NCBI GenBank assembly: GCA_022793815.1
Contig: JAAWDP010000007.1
Location: 62,001-126,000 of the forward strand
Length of the DNA: 64,000 nucleotides
Direction of reading: 5' to 3'
From: Clostridia bacterium
GTDB lineage: Bacteria > Bacillota > Clostridia > Christensenellales > Pumilibacteraceae
Both the position numbers and the translations under genes were made by a program. Every line of letters begins with the position of its first letter. Position 1 is the first letter of the stretch. Below are positions 53,028-60,872 of the stretch, piece after piece. The notes beneath the pieces are model-generated. The model was given only the letters and a program-made list of their open reading frames with translations. It searched no databases and had not been told where the DNA came from.

Positions 53028-54311
53028 TTACGGTTTTGTTATGTATATGCTAAGATTGAATTTGTCGCCGTTGAGCGTTGCGGAAAGCTCGCCGCCGTAC
53101 TTTTCGGCAATCAATTTCATACTTTTCATGCCGAATCCGTGATAGCTCGGCTCGCTGCTTTTCGTGGTTTTCGGCAAGCCGTTTTCCAAGATTATATTGC
53201 CGTCGCAATAGTTAGTGAAACTGAAAAACAGCAAATCTCCGCGCTGTTCGATTGTTATATCTACTATCCGCTTTTCGGGGTTGTCAAGTTTTTCCACGGC
53301 TTCCATGGCATTGTCTACTGCATTGCCGAACAGTGAATATATGTCCATGGTCTTCATAAACGACAAGGCGGAGCAATCTCCCGCGCAGGTCAAAGTTATG
53401 CCTTCCGCTTTGCATTTCGAACTTTTTTCGGTTAGCAGCACGTCGAGAGTATCGTTGCCGGTTTTTATCATGCCGTCGTATATTTCTACGTCGTGTTTCA
53501 AGTCGTAAAGCTCTTCTTTCGGCAATTTGCCAGCATAAGCCGACAGTTTATGTTTTAAATCATGCACTTTGATGTTTATGGCATCGATTGCATTTTTGCT
53601 GATTTCGTATTGCTTTTTTTCTTCCGTGCGAAGACGCTCGATTGTCATGGCTTCGTGTTTGGCATGAAAAAGTTTGTGTAGATTGAATTGAATGTATAAT
53701 GCAAGAAGACAGCAGATAATCGAGTAGAGACTGTTCGTGATATTGCCGCTTTCTCCGAAAAACCGCGCGAAGCGGGTCAGCCCCGTGCAGATAAATACCG
53801 TAACTATCGACAGTATGCTGAAACGTATATCGCTGCTTTTGTAATATTCGTTTTTGGCGGAAAATCTTCCGAAAGTGAAAAATGCGATTACGTATATCAA
53901 CGGCATAATCACGATTTCGAAAAGCCGCACCCGCGAAAGGATGTCGGAAGAATAGTTTATCAGGACGGGCGTTTTCAGAAGCAGTCGGGTTGTTTGGTAG
54001 GCAAGGTGCTGCACGGCGTATCCTGCGCTGCACATGGATAGAAGCACGCCGAATTCGAGTTTGAAACACAATCCCATGGTTACTACGGAAAGAGCGAACA
54101 GAAAGAGAAAACGGAACAAATCGTTAAATACAGAAGGTATAACCGTTATGCGCGGAGTAAATGCCGCGACGGCAATCATTACCGCAAATGCCATGCCGAG
54201 GCGCAGGGGAAACAGTTTCCTTTTCGGGACGGGATAAAGAAATATCAGTTCGGCAAGCAGTATTTCGACTATAAAATATATATTGCCCGAATAAAAGCCC
54301 CATATCATCAT
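53028..54311 (-). CDS. AgrC-type sensor histidine kinase
   Basis: 427 residues. Six or seven membrane segments (~10-210), a coiled linker, then a GHKL kinase: candidate phospho-His H250 in K-V-H-D-L-K-H, N box F-G-N-A-V-D-N-A-M-E-A, and G box H-G-F-G-M-K-S-M-K. This is the class that senses cyclic or linear peptides in agr and bacteriocin systems. Its start overlaps the stop of the LytTR regulator (ATGA). No AgrB/AgrD genes are near, so the signal is unknown. Confidence 0.88.
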   Translation of the reverse strand: MMIWGFYSGNIYFIVEILLAELIFLYPVPKRKLFPLRLGMAFAVMIAVAAFTPRITVIPSVFNDLFRFLFLFALSVVTMGLCFKLEFGVLLSMCSAGYAVQHLAYQTTRLLLKTPVLINYSSDILSRVRLFEIVIMPLIYVIAFFTFGRFSAKNEYYKSSDIRFSILSIVTVFICTGLTRFARFFGESGNITNSLYSIICCLLALYIQFNLHKLFHAKHEAMTIERLRTEEKKQYEISKNAIDAINIKVHDLKHKLSAYAGKLPKEELYDLKHDVEIYDGMIKTGNDTLDVLLTEKSSKCKAEGITLTCAGDCSALSFMKTMDIYSLFGNAVDNAMEAVEKLDNPEKRIVDITIEQRGDLLFFSFTNYCDGNIILENGLPKTTKSSEPSYHGFGMKSMKLIAEKYGGELSATLNGDKFNLSIYITKP

Positions 54312-55030
54312 CCGTTACCTCCTATATATTTTACAAAAGCGGCGAGAAAAGTTTTTCTCTGCGGGCGGCTTATGGAAAGGGTTTCTTTCCCAATCAAGAC
54401 GGTATCTTTTTTGATTGCGCTTACATAGCGCAGATTCACGAGATAACATCGGTTGCACTTTGCAAAGGTCTTTCCCCCGCCTGCATGCAGAATACGGTTT
54501 TCCGCATTCTTCATAGTGGAATATTCTTTCACGGTTTTGCCTTCGCTTGTGTGCCAGTAAACGTAGTGCCCGACCACTTCCAGATATACGATTTGCGGCG
54601 CCGAAAGACTTAAAACTCCGTCTTCGCCGTTTACTATTATTTCCTGTTCCGTGCGTCTTGCCGTGCGTGAGATTGCGCGCGACATTTTCAAACCGAAGTG
54701 ATATTTTTCCACGGGCTTGATTATAAAATCCAAAGCGTCCACTTCATAACCGCTCAAAGCGTATTGCGCCATGTTCGTGACAAACAGCAATATGACGGTT
54801 TGGTCGATGACGCGCAATTTTTTCGCCGCCTCTATTCCGTTCATTTCGGGCATGTCGATATCCATCAGCACAATGTCGTATATGGGGCGGTAATCGCATA
54901 AAAAGGAAGTTGCGGAATAAAAGTCGCTTATTTCAAAGCGTAATTTTTCCCGCTGTGCAACGAAGTCCAGACATTCTCGCAGACGGGTATGTTCGATTTC
55001 CTCATCTTCTACTATGGCAACATGTATCAT
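54308..55030 (-). CDS. LytTR response regulator
   Basis: 240 residues. Receiver domain with D57 as phospho-acceptor (V-L-M-D-I-D-M-P) and K in F-I-I-K-P-V, then a LytTR DNA-binding domain (F-A-K-C-N-R-C-Y-L-V-N-L, conserved in AgrA-type regulators). ATG at 55030 is preceded by GGAGGG. Forms an operon with the histidine kinase and is transcribed away from a candidate small RNA. Confidence 0.9.
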   Translation of the reverse strand: MIHVAIVEDEEIEHTRLRECLDFVAQREKLRFEISDFYSATSFLCDYRPIYDIVLMDIDMPEMNGIEAAKKLRVIDQTVILLFVTNMAQYALSGYEVDALDFIIKPVEKYHFGLKMSRAISRTARRTEQEIIVNGEDGVLSLSAPQIVYLEVVGHYVYWHTSEGKTVKEYSTMKNAENRILHAGGGKTFAKCNRCYLVNLRYVSAIKKDTVLIGKETLSISRPQRKTFLAAFVKYIGGNG

Positions 55031-55052
55031 TTCACCCTCCGAAACAGTTCTA

Positions 55053-55082
55053 ATTATTGCACGGGCGGACAATACTTGTCAA
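55053..55082 (-). promoter_or_regulatory. Promoter of the first two-component operon
   Basis: Minus strand TTGACA (55082-55077), 18-base spacer, AATAAT (55058-55053). Confidence 0.65.
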
Positions 55083-55106
55083 TACTAACCCCGAAATTGT
55101 GTTAAA

Positions 55107-55135
55107 AATGCAATATTTTATAAAAATAATGCAAT
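55107..55135. promoter_or_regulatory. Direct repeats AATGCAAT at 21-bp period, candidate LytTR box
   Basis: AATGCAAT at 55107-55114 and 55128-55135. LytTR regulators such as AgrA bind two ~9-bp direct repeats 21 bp apart, just upstream of a -35. This pair directly abuts the -35 at 55135-55140. Confidence 0.5.
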
Positions 55136-55163
55136 TCACAAATCCCTTTTTCTGTGATATAAT
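55135..55163 (+). promoter_or_regulatory. Promoter of the candidate small RNA
   Basis: TTCACA (55135-55140), 17-base spacer, perfect TATAAT (55158-55163). Start expected near 55170. Confidence 0.75.
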
Positions 55164-55169
55164 GTTAAT

Positions 55170-55313
55170 ATCTTGATGCGGTTCTTGGTGCGCATTAGGT
55201 AGGCGGTATTCCTCCCCGTTTAAAAAACCGCCGCAAAGAAATCCATTACATGGTTCTTAATACTATTCTCTTGAAAACGAGGCAGGCTTTTAAAAGAGTC
55301 CGCCTCGTTTTTA
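55170..55313 (+). ncRNA. Candidate ~144-base small RNA with C-rich loop
   Basis: This 328-base gap has no protein gene on the plus strand but has its own promoter and terminator. Predicted hairpins: ATGCG/CGCAT (55176-55180, 55191-55195); GGCGGT/ACCGCC (55202-55207, 55227-55232) whose loop holds TCCTCCCC, complementary to Shine-Dalgarno sequences; CCAT/ATGG; and the terminator (55274-55286 with 55300-55311). Unstructured C-rich loops of this kind are typical of Gram-positive base-pairing RNAs. No Rfam family was recognised; a single-rod 6S fold does not fit. Confidence 0.6.
55274..55313 (+). terminator. Terminator of the candidate small RNA
   Basis: AAAACGAGGC(A)GG (55274-55286) pairs with CCGCCTCGTTTT (55300-55311); the T-run follows. 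Confidence 0.85.
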
Positions 55314-55320
55314 TTCGAAA

Positions 55321-55347
55321 AAAAAGAGAGCCGCTTGTTGCGGCTCT
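55321..55347 (-). terminator. Terminator after thioredoxin
   Basis: Minus strand AGAGCCGC / GCGGCTCT stem (55347-55340, 55334-55327), 5-base loop, then a T-run. Confidence 0.88.
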
Positions 55348-55358
55348 TGTCTTACGGT

Positions 55359-55667
55359 TTAAAGACCTATAAGATTTTTCAAGTCGGTAAGCGAATGCAG
55401 TCCGACGGCTTTATGAGCGGGTTCACCCTTTTCGAATACTATGAGCGTGGGAATACTCATAATGCCGAATTTGCGGGAAAGCTCTTCCTGTTCGTCGGTG
55501 TTCACTTTACAAATTTTCACCTTATCGCCGCACTGTTCGGAAAGCGTTTGCAGTATCGGCGTCTGTGCGCGGCAGGGACCGCACCAGGGCGCCCAAAAAT
55601 CCACGAGCACGGGGAGGGAGGACTCGGTTACTTCTTTTTCGAAATTTTGGTTTGTCAGTTCAATCAT
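55359..55667 (-). CDS. trxA: Thioredoxin
   Basis: 102 residues. Disulfide reductase with the W-C-G-P-C active site, V-D-F-W-A-P before it and the cis-Pro loop S-I-P-T-L. The ATG at 55667 (M-I-E-L-T-N) gives the normal thioredoxin length and has GGAG upstream; an ATG at 55700 adds 11 unusual residues. Lies 33 bases downstream of the dipeptidase gene. Confidence 0.95.
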   Translation of the reverse strand: MIELTNQNFEKEVTESSLPVLVDFWAPWCGPCRAQTPILQTLSEQCGDKVKICKVNTDEQEELSRKFGIMSIPTLIVFEKGEPAHKAVGLHSLTDLKNLIGL

Positions 55668-55700
55668 AATTTTATTATCTCCGTTACAGATTATTTTCAT

Positions 55701-57098
55701 TCAAAGTTTTGCTTTGTCGAGCGCAAGCATAGCCGCGCGGTAGATGTCGAACAGCTTTTCGAATTCTTTGACGGGCAGGTTTTCGTCGGCGTTATGCAAA
55801 TCGGTTTGAGTTCCGGGGAAAGTCGGTCCGAATGCGACTGCACCCGGCAGTTCTTTCGCATAAGTTCCGCCGCCGGTTTTTAAACAGTAGGTTTCGTTGC
55901 CCGTCACTTTGCCGTACACATCGAGCAGTGTTTTTATGAGCGGCGAGTCTTTGTCGATAAACAGATTGGGCGAAAACATCATTTCTTTCACCTCTGAGTC
56001 TTTCGGCAGTTTGGATTTTATAAGCGGAGCAATAGAATTTTTGTCGCAGCAAATGGGAATGCGGATATTGAGCTCTAAGTCGAGCGTGCTCTCATTCATG
56101 CTTATGACGCCGAGATTGCACGTCGTATCGCCCGATTGTTCGTCGCTGCAAGCAAAACCTATTTTTTCGCAGGACAGAGGCGAACAGATGTTTTCGTAAA
56201 TGTCTTGCGCGACTTCGGACGGGAATGTATCGTTTACCGAGGCGAGCAGGCAAAACAGTTTCCATATCGCATTGTCGCCTTTTTCGGGGTCCATTGCGTG
56301 TCCCGCTATGCCGCAGGTTTCTATTGTAAGTCCGTCATCGCCGTCATGCAAAGCAAAATCTTTGAGCTCGTGTCCGTCGCCGAGCAAAGCGGAAACAAAA
56401 GGTTCGCATTTGAAAAGACGCTCGTCGAAGGACGAAAGCCCTTTCAGATACATGTAAAGAGGAGAATCTTTTTTCACGGTCATTTTTGCACGGTCGGGAA
56501 CGACGTTGTCTTTTACGCCGCCGCCGAGCGACAGGATGTTATCCTTGAAAAATTTATCGAGAGGCACTTTTGCAAGATAGTGTATTATGCCTTTTTCGCT
56601 GTTTATGATGGGGAAGTCAGCGTCGGGGACAATCGATGCGGAGGGGATTTCACAGTGTTTGACGTAGTGTTTCATGCAAGCCGAGCCGTTTTCTTCGTTA
56701 CAGCCGACTATTATACGGATTCTGCCGTCCAGCGGCTCGCCGCTGTCGAGAATGTTTTTCATGGCATGCATACATGCGACAAGCGCGCCTTTGTCGTCCG
56801 CCACGCCTCTGCCGTATATTCTGCCGCCTTCCACGGTCATGCAGTACGGCGGATATGTCCAGCCTTCGCCTGCGGGAACGACGTCGAGGTGGCAAACCAC
56901 GCCTATCAGACGGTTTCCTTCGCCTATTTCAGCCCAACCGCAGTAGCCGTCTTTTTCGCCTGTTTTAAAGCCGTAGGCTTTGGATTTTTCCAAGAACCAG
57001 TCAAGCGCGGCACGGGCTTTTTTCCCGAACGGAGCATTCGGCCGGGGCGTCGAATAAACGCTGTCGATTGCTATTATTTCTTTTAAATCTTGAAGCAT
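55701..57098 (-). CDS. pepV: M20 family dipeptidase (PepV-like)
   Basis: 465 residues. Zinc dipeptidase; metal ligands visible in H-L-D-V-V-P-A-G, G-R-G-V-A-D-D-K-G and N-E-E-N-G-S, with a late H in the T-D-L-H-N-A-D-E-N motif. The insertion (lid) domain of the PepV/Sapep subgroup is present in the middle. Cytosolic; breaks down dipeptides. Likely cotranscribed with trxA. Confidence 0.9.
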   Translation of the reverse strand: MLQDLKEIIAIDSVYSTPRPNAPFGKKARAALDWFLEKSKAYGFKTGEKDGYCGWAEIGEGNRLIGVVCHLDVVPAGEGWTYPPYCMTVEGGRIYGRGVADDKGALVACMHAMKNILDSGEPLDGRIRIIVGCNEENGSACMKHYVKHCEIPSASIVPDADFPIINSEKGIIHYLAKVPLDKFFKDNILSLGGGVKDNVVPDRAKMTVKKDSPLYMYLKGLSSFDERLFKCEPFVSALLGDGHELKDFALHDGDDGLTIETCGIAGHAMDPEKGDNAIWKLFCLLASVNDTFPSEVAQDIYENICSPLSCEKIGFACSDEQSGDTTCNLGVISMNESTLDLELNIRIPICCDKNSIAPLIKSKLPKDSEVKEMMFSPNLFIDKDSPLIKTLLDVYGKVTGNETYCLKTGGGTYAKELPGAVAFGPTFPGTQTDLHNADENLPVKEFEKLFDIYRAAMLALDKAKL

Positions 57099-57113
57099 AC
57101 CGTATTCCTTTAC

Positions 57114-57142
57114 TTGCGTTGCAACACGCTTTGGTGTATAAT
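57114..57142 (+). promoter_or_regulatory. Promoter of gltX
   Basis: TTGCGT (57114-57119), 17-base spacer, TATAAT (57137-57142); ~75-base leader before the ATG without an obvious T-box. Confidence 0.7.
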
Positions 57143-57216
57143 ATTTTCGTGGCTTTACAGCCGCTATTATATTAGCACATTACTGCGGATTTGTCAATCG
57201 CAGCGAAAGGAGAGTT

Positions 57217-58632
57217 ATGGTCAGAACAAGATTTGCACCCAGCCCCACGGGATATCTTCATATAGGCGGACTGCGCACCGCACTGTATGCGTATTTATTT
57301 GCGAAAAAAAACAACGGTAAATTTATATTGAGAATAGAGGATACCGACCTCGAACGCTATGTTCCCGGCGCGGTGGAAATAATATGCCGTACTCTCAAAG
57401 ACGCAGGACTTACTTATGACGAGGGACCCGACGTCGGCGGCGATTGCGGTCCGTACATGCAAAGCGAGCGCAAGGACCTTTACATGAAGTATGCGAAACA
57501 GCTTATAGACAGCGGGGACGCATATTACTGTTTCTGCACGAAAGAAAGATTGGAACAATTGCACAAAGACGGCGCAGTCAAGTACGACAAGCACTGTATG
57601 CATATTCCGCGTGAGGAAGCGGAAAAGCGCATTGCCGCAGGCGAAAAATACGTTATCCGCCAAAACATTCCCGAGCAGGGCAGCGATACCTATACGGACC
57701 TTGTCTTCGGCGACATAACCGTGGACTATAAGGAGCTTGAGGACAATATACTCATAAAATCCGACGGTATGCCCACGTACAATTTTGCAAACGTCATAGA
57801 CGATTATCTCATGGGAATCGATTATGTGATTCGCGGAATAGAATATCTTTCGTCTACGCCGAAATACAATCTCTTATACCGTGCGCTCGGGTGGCGTCTG
57901 CCTAAATACATTCACTTGCAGCCCATAATGCGCGACGAACGTCATAAACTTTCCAAGCGTTACGGAGATGCGAGTTACGAGGATTTCATTAAGAAAGGCT
58001 ATCTCAAAGAGGCGATTGTCAATTATATAGCGCTGCTCGGTTGGAGCGGAAAAAACGATACCGAAAAATTCACGCTCGCGCAGCTGGAAGAGGCGTTCGA
58101 TTTGGAAGGGCTGTCCAAGTCGCCGTCCGTTTTCGACGAAAACAAAATGCGCTGGCTTAATTCGCTGTATATACGCGAGCTCGACGAGGAAACATTTCAC
58201 AAAATGGCGTTGCCGTTCTATGAAAAAACGGAAAGACTCAAAGGATACGATTTGCGGTTTCTTTCGTCGCTGTTGCATTCGCGCTGCGAAGTGCTTACCG
58301 ACGTCGACCGACTTACCGTGTTTTTGGACGAGTTCGACGGCTATGATTTGACCCTGTTCGAGAATAAGAAATGGAAAACCGACGGCGATTTTGCGCTTAA
58401 AATAATTCCCGCGCTCAAAGAAGCTTTGAAAGCCGAAGATTTGCATGCCGCGTTGGAAAAGGTTGCCGATAACGGCGGCTATAAGAAAGGTCAGGTGCTT
58501 TGGGTGTTCCGCATAGCAATCACGGGAAATGCGGTTACTCCCGGCGGAGCTACGGAAATGGCAAAACTTTTGGGACGCGACAAGTGCATGGAAAGACTGT
58601 GCGAAAGCGAGAAAAGATTGCAAGCACGATAG
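57217..58632 (+). CDS. gltX: Glutamyl-tRNA synthetase
   Basis: 471 residues. Class I synthetase: R-F-A-P-S-P-T-G-Y-L-H-I-G-G (HIGH-type motif), F-I-L-R-I-E-D-T-D and K-L-S-K-R for ATP binding. The C-terminal anticodon-binding domain is present. AAAGGAGAG precedes the ATG. Whether it also charges tRNA-Gln cannot be read from sequence. Confidence 0.97.
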   Translation: MVRTRFAPSPTGYLHIGGLRTALYAYLFAKKNNGKFILRIEDTDLERYVPGAVEIICRTLKDAGLTYDEGPDVGGDCGPYMQSERKDLYMKYAKQLIDSGDAYYCFCTKERLEQLHKDGAVKYDKHCMHIPREEAEKRIAAGEKYVIRQNIPEQGSDTYTDLVFGDITVDYKELEDNILIKSDGMPTYNFANVIDDYLMGIDYVIRGIEYLSSTPKYNLLYRALGWRLPKYIHLQPIMRDERHKLSKRYGDASYEDFIKKGYLKEAIVNYIALLGWSGKNDTEKFTLAQLEEAFDLEGLSKSPSVFDENKMRWLNSLYIRELDEETFHKMALPFYEKTERLKGYDLRFLSSLLHSRCEVLTDVDRLTVFLDEFDGYDLTLFENKKWKTDGDFALKIIPALKEALKAEDLHAALEKVADNGGYKKGQVLWVFRIAITGNAVTPGGATEMAKLLGRDKCMERLCESEKRLQAR

Positions 58633-58775
58633 ATTGCCGAGAGAAAAGCAACAGAAAAATCCCGACGCTTTATCGTAGTTCACAAGTAAGTCGTGGTAAT
58701 AAAAGAAGAAGACGCAAATTCGCGTCTTTTTTCTTGCTTGCATCTTGCTCATAAATTAGGCTGCTTGAATTGCTC

Positions 58776-58979
58776 TTAGTCTTCGCCGAACAATTGATAA
58801 ACTTGCATTTTTAACATTTTTGCTATTTTAAAGAGAGCACTTATCCTATAATTTTTATTATTCATTACCTTATTGAATGTACAGAGACTTATTCCGCATA
58901 GCTTGCAGAATTTTATTTTTGAAATTTTGTTTGCCTTTAAATATCTCTCGATTATATCTTTCTTAAACTCATTTTTCAT
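58776..58979 (-). CDS. Small XRE-type regulator
   Basis: 67 residues, a single HTH: I-S-K-I-K-F-C-K-L-C-G-I-S-L-C-T-F-N-K-V-M, ending L-K-M-Q-V-Y-Q-L-F. Divergent from another XRE gene across a shared three-operator region. Together they resemble a two-repressor switch (CI/Cro-like), though no phage genes are nearby. Local base composition is AT-rich compared with its surroundings, suggesting acquisition. Confidence 0.8.
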   Translation of the reverse strand: MKNEFKKDIIERYLKANKISKIKFCKLCGISLCTFNKVMNNKNYRISALFKIAKMLKMQVYQLFGED

Positions 58980-58984
58980 ATTGC

Positions 58985-59053
58985 ATCCCTCTTTCGGGAC
59001 AATTATATCATCCCTAATTAGGGATTGTCAAGTGTTTATCCCTATTTTGGGAT
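58985..59053. promoter_or_regulatory. Three XRE operators between the divergent regulators
   Basis: ATCCCTAATTAGGGAT at 59010-59025 is a perfect 16-bp palindrome; ATCCCTATTTTGGGAT (59038-59053) and ATCCCTCTTTCGGGAC (58985-59000) share the ATCCC/GGGAT arms. Spacing is 25 and 28 bases. Confidence 0.85.
59002..59031 (-). promoter_or_regulatory. Promoter of the minus-strand XRE gene
   Basis: Perfect TTGACA (59031-59026) and TATAAT (59007-59002) on the minus strand, 18-base spacer that is almost entirely the central operator palindrome. Confidence 0.88.
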
Positions 59054-59079
59054 ATAATATATAAGACTAAGGAGATATT

Positions 59080-59283
59080 ATGGAAAAATTTTCGGAAAGA
59101 TTAAAAGAATTAAGACAAGAAAAGGGATTGTCGATTCAGCGACTGGCTAAAGAAGTAAAAATAAGTTCGTCATCTCTTTGTCGTTGGGAAAATTGCCAAG
59201 CAGATGTGAAAGGGTCTCAGCTCGTTATACTTGCCAGGTATTTTGATGTTACTATTGATTACTTAATGGGTTTAGAAGATTAA
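59080..59283 (+). CDS. Small XRE-type regulator
   Basis: 67 residues: F-S-E-R-L-K-E-L-R-Q-E-K-G, then S-I-Q-R-L-A-K-E-V-K-I-S-S-S-S-L-C-R-W-E, and the L-A-R-Y-F-D-V-T-I-D-Y-L-M-G end typical of Cro/CI repressors. AAGGAGA is just upstream. A TATAAT at 59053-59058 follows the third operator and is its likely -10. Confidence 0.88.
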   Translation: MEKFSERLKELRQEKGLSIQRLAKEVKISSSSLCRWENCQADVKGSQLVILARYFDVTIDYLMGLED

Positions 59284-59434
59284 TCGGCATTATTATATTT
59301 AAAAGAATTAGCGAATTACTCGCTACGTGTATGAAAATCCCTCGGACTTAAAGTTCGAGGGATTGCCGTTGTAGGTAATTTCTTATGGGGAATGCGTTTA
59401 CGTCGGGATTTTCATTTTGACGAGTGCCGGTTGA

Positions 59435-59959
59435 CTATTCGTGTAATACGGTGCAATCCAGAAAACCGCGGAATTTATCGTAGGCGTTGTCGTCGAGCGC
59501 ACTCGGATAAGACATGATTTTTAAAAAGCAGTCGGGGTCGTTTGCGCGGTAATGCAGCTGTAAATGATTGAACGGATTGTATACGAAGCCGTGATTTTCG
59601 TAGAAACGCCGCCGCTTTGTTTCTGTAATGCCGTTTTCGGGCGGTTCTATTTCCAGTATTACGGTTTTGCCGAGCATTTTGAGCTGCTCGACGGCTTTGC
59701 CGCCGTAGCCTTTTTCGCGCACGTCGGGCATTATCGCCAAATGTTCGAGATAGATAAATTCGGGCGATTCCCAGTAGAACATCAAGCCGACGGAAACGGA
59801 GTTTTCCGTGACCGCCGTCATAAAAAAATTCGAATCGGACAGCGCAAGCAAATGGTCGGCGTATTCTCTGCGTTCCACAGGAATAAAGGAGCTTTCGTAA
59901 AGAGCCGTAACGGGCGCGAACATTTTGTCTTCGGACGATTGTATGCGATGCAATTCCAT
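59435..59959 (-). CDS. GNAT family N-acetyltransferase
   Basis: 174 residues. Acetyl-CoA fold with L-E-H-L-A-I-M-P-D-V-R-E-K-G-Y-G-G-K-A (R-x-x-G-x-G/A pyrophosphate loop) and F-Y-E-N-H-G-F near the end. Substrate unknown. The ATG coincides with the predicted transcription start of a consensus promoter, so the mRNA appears leaderless. The gap 59284-59434 between this gene and the XRE gene holds one hairpin (59336-59364) without a T-run. Confidence 0.82.
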   Translation of the reverse strand: MELHRIQSSEDKMFAPVTALYESSFIPVERREYADHLLALSDSNFFMTAVTENSVSVGLMFYWESPEFIYLEHLAIMPDVREKGYGGKAVEQLKMLGKTVILEIEPPENGITETKRRRFYENHGFVYNPFNHLQLHYRANDPDCFLKIMSYPSALDDNAYDKFRGFLDCTVLHE

Positions 59960-59965
59960 GCCTAT

Positions 59966-59994
59966 ATTTTAACATGCTTTTTAAACGCTGTCAA
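59966..59994 (-). promoter_or_regulatory. Promoter of the GNAT gene
   Basis: Minus strand TTGACA (59994-59989), 17-base spacer, TAAAAT (59971-59966). The expected start is at or next to the A of the ATG. Confidence 0.75.
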
Positions 59995-60003
59995 TAATTA
60001 ACA

Positions 60004-60028
60004 GTCGCAAAATCCGTACCTTTGCGAC
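60004..60028. repeat. Perfect 8-bp inverted repeat
   Basis: GTCGCAAA (60004-60011), 9-base spacer, TTTGCGAC (60021-60028), 31 bases upstream of the -35 of the second two-component operon. Confidence 0.5.
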
Positions 60029-60058
60029 GGAAAACTCGAAAGCGCTTTCTTTTCAAGC

Positions 60059-60087
60059 TTGACTATGCAACGAAAATATTGTATTAT
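60059..60087 (+). promoter_or_regulatory. Promoter of the second two-component operon
   Basis: TTGACT (60059-60064), 17-base spacer, TATTAT (60082-60087). Confidence 0.75.
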
Positions 60088-60152
60088 TAAAGTACGGATA
60101 GCCATACTATCGGCATAAACAGTTTGACAAAACGAGCGGAGAAGAGTTATCT

Positions 60153-60872
60153 ATGGCAAGACAGACGAAATTGGTTGTGGCGATTGTCGAGGACGATGAC
60201 GCGGAATATGCGGAGATAAAACTCGCGTTGGATAAATTCGGCGCGGAAAACGACGTAACTTTCGTATCGGACAGATACGATAATGCCGACGTAATGCTCT
60301 CCGTCTATAAGCCCGTTTACGATATCGTTTTCATGGATATAGGTTTACCCGGTACGGACGGGTTCGAGGCGTCCAAGAAACTGCGCGAAGCGGACAAAAA
60401 CGTACTGTTGATTTTCGTGACGAGCATGTCGAGATTCGCGGTTTCGGGATATGAAGTGGACGCTTTCGACTTTATCGTCAAACCGATAGCGTACGGAAAT
60501 TTCAAACTGAAACTTATGCGGTCTTTGCAAAGACTTTCCTCGTCTCGGGACAGCAGAATAAAAGTTCAAGCGTCGGACGGACTGCGTATCGTTTCCGTTT
60601 CGAGTATAAAATACGTAGAAGTGATGAATCGCAGTATAATTTACCATACGACGGACGGGGATATAAATTCTTACGGTTCGCTCAAAAAAGTGGAAGCGAC
60701 GCTGCCTGCCAAACAATTTGCAAAATGCAACAGCTGCTATCTTGTCAACCTCGATTTCGTTTCGTCGGTGCGCGATTATACGGTTACGGTGGGAGACGAG
60801 AAGCTTTCGGTAAGTCATTCCAAAAAGAAAGAGTTTTTGCAGGCGCTCGGCGCGTTCATGGAAGGCAAGTGA
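60153..60872 (+). CDS. LytTR response regulator, paralogue
   Basis: 239 residues. Receiver with D62 (V-F-M-D-I-G-L-P) and a LytTR domain (F-A-K-C-N-S-C-Y-L-V-N-L-D-F-V-S-S). Clearly paralogous to the regulator at 54308 over the whole length (S-G-Y-E-V-D-A-x-D-F-I near residue 98). The stop overlaps the kinase start (TGATG). Confidence 0.9.
   Translation: MARQTKLVVAIVEDDDAEYAEIKLALDKFGAENDVTFVSDRYDNADVMLSVYKPVYDIVFMDIGLPGTDGFEASKKLREADKNVLLIFVTSMSRFAVSGYEVDAFDFIVKPIAYGNFKLKLMRSLQRLSSSRDSRIKVQASDGLRIVSVSSIKYVEVMNRSIIYHTTDGDINSYGSLKKVEATLPAKQFAKCNSCYLVNLDFVSSVRDYTVTVGDEKLSVSHSKKKEFLQALGAFMEGK

Noticed and set aside
55170-55313. 6S RNA
   Set aside because: 6S folds as one long rod with paired ends and a central bubble; this RNA reads as several separate short hairpins.
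58776-59283. A prophage
   Set aside because: Only the regulator pair is present; no integrase, structural or lysis genes lie within the window.
59336-59364. Terminator after the plus-strand XRE gene
   Set aside because: The AATCCCTCGGAC/GTTCGAGGGATT hairpin is real but lacks a T-run on either side, so termination is not supported.
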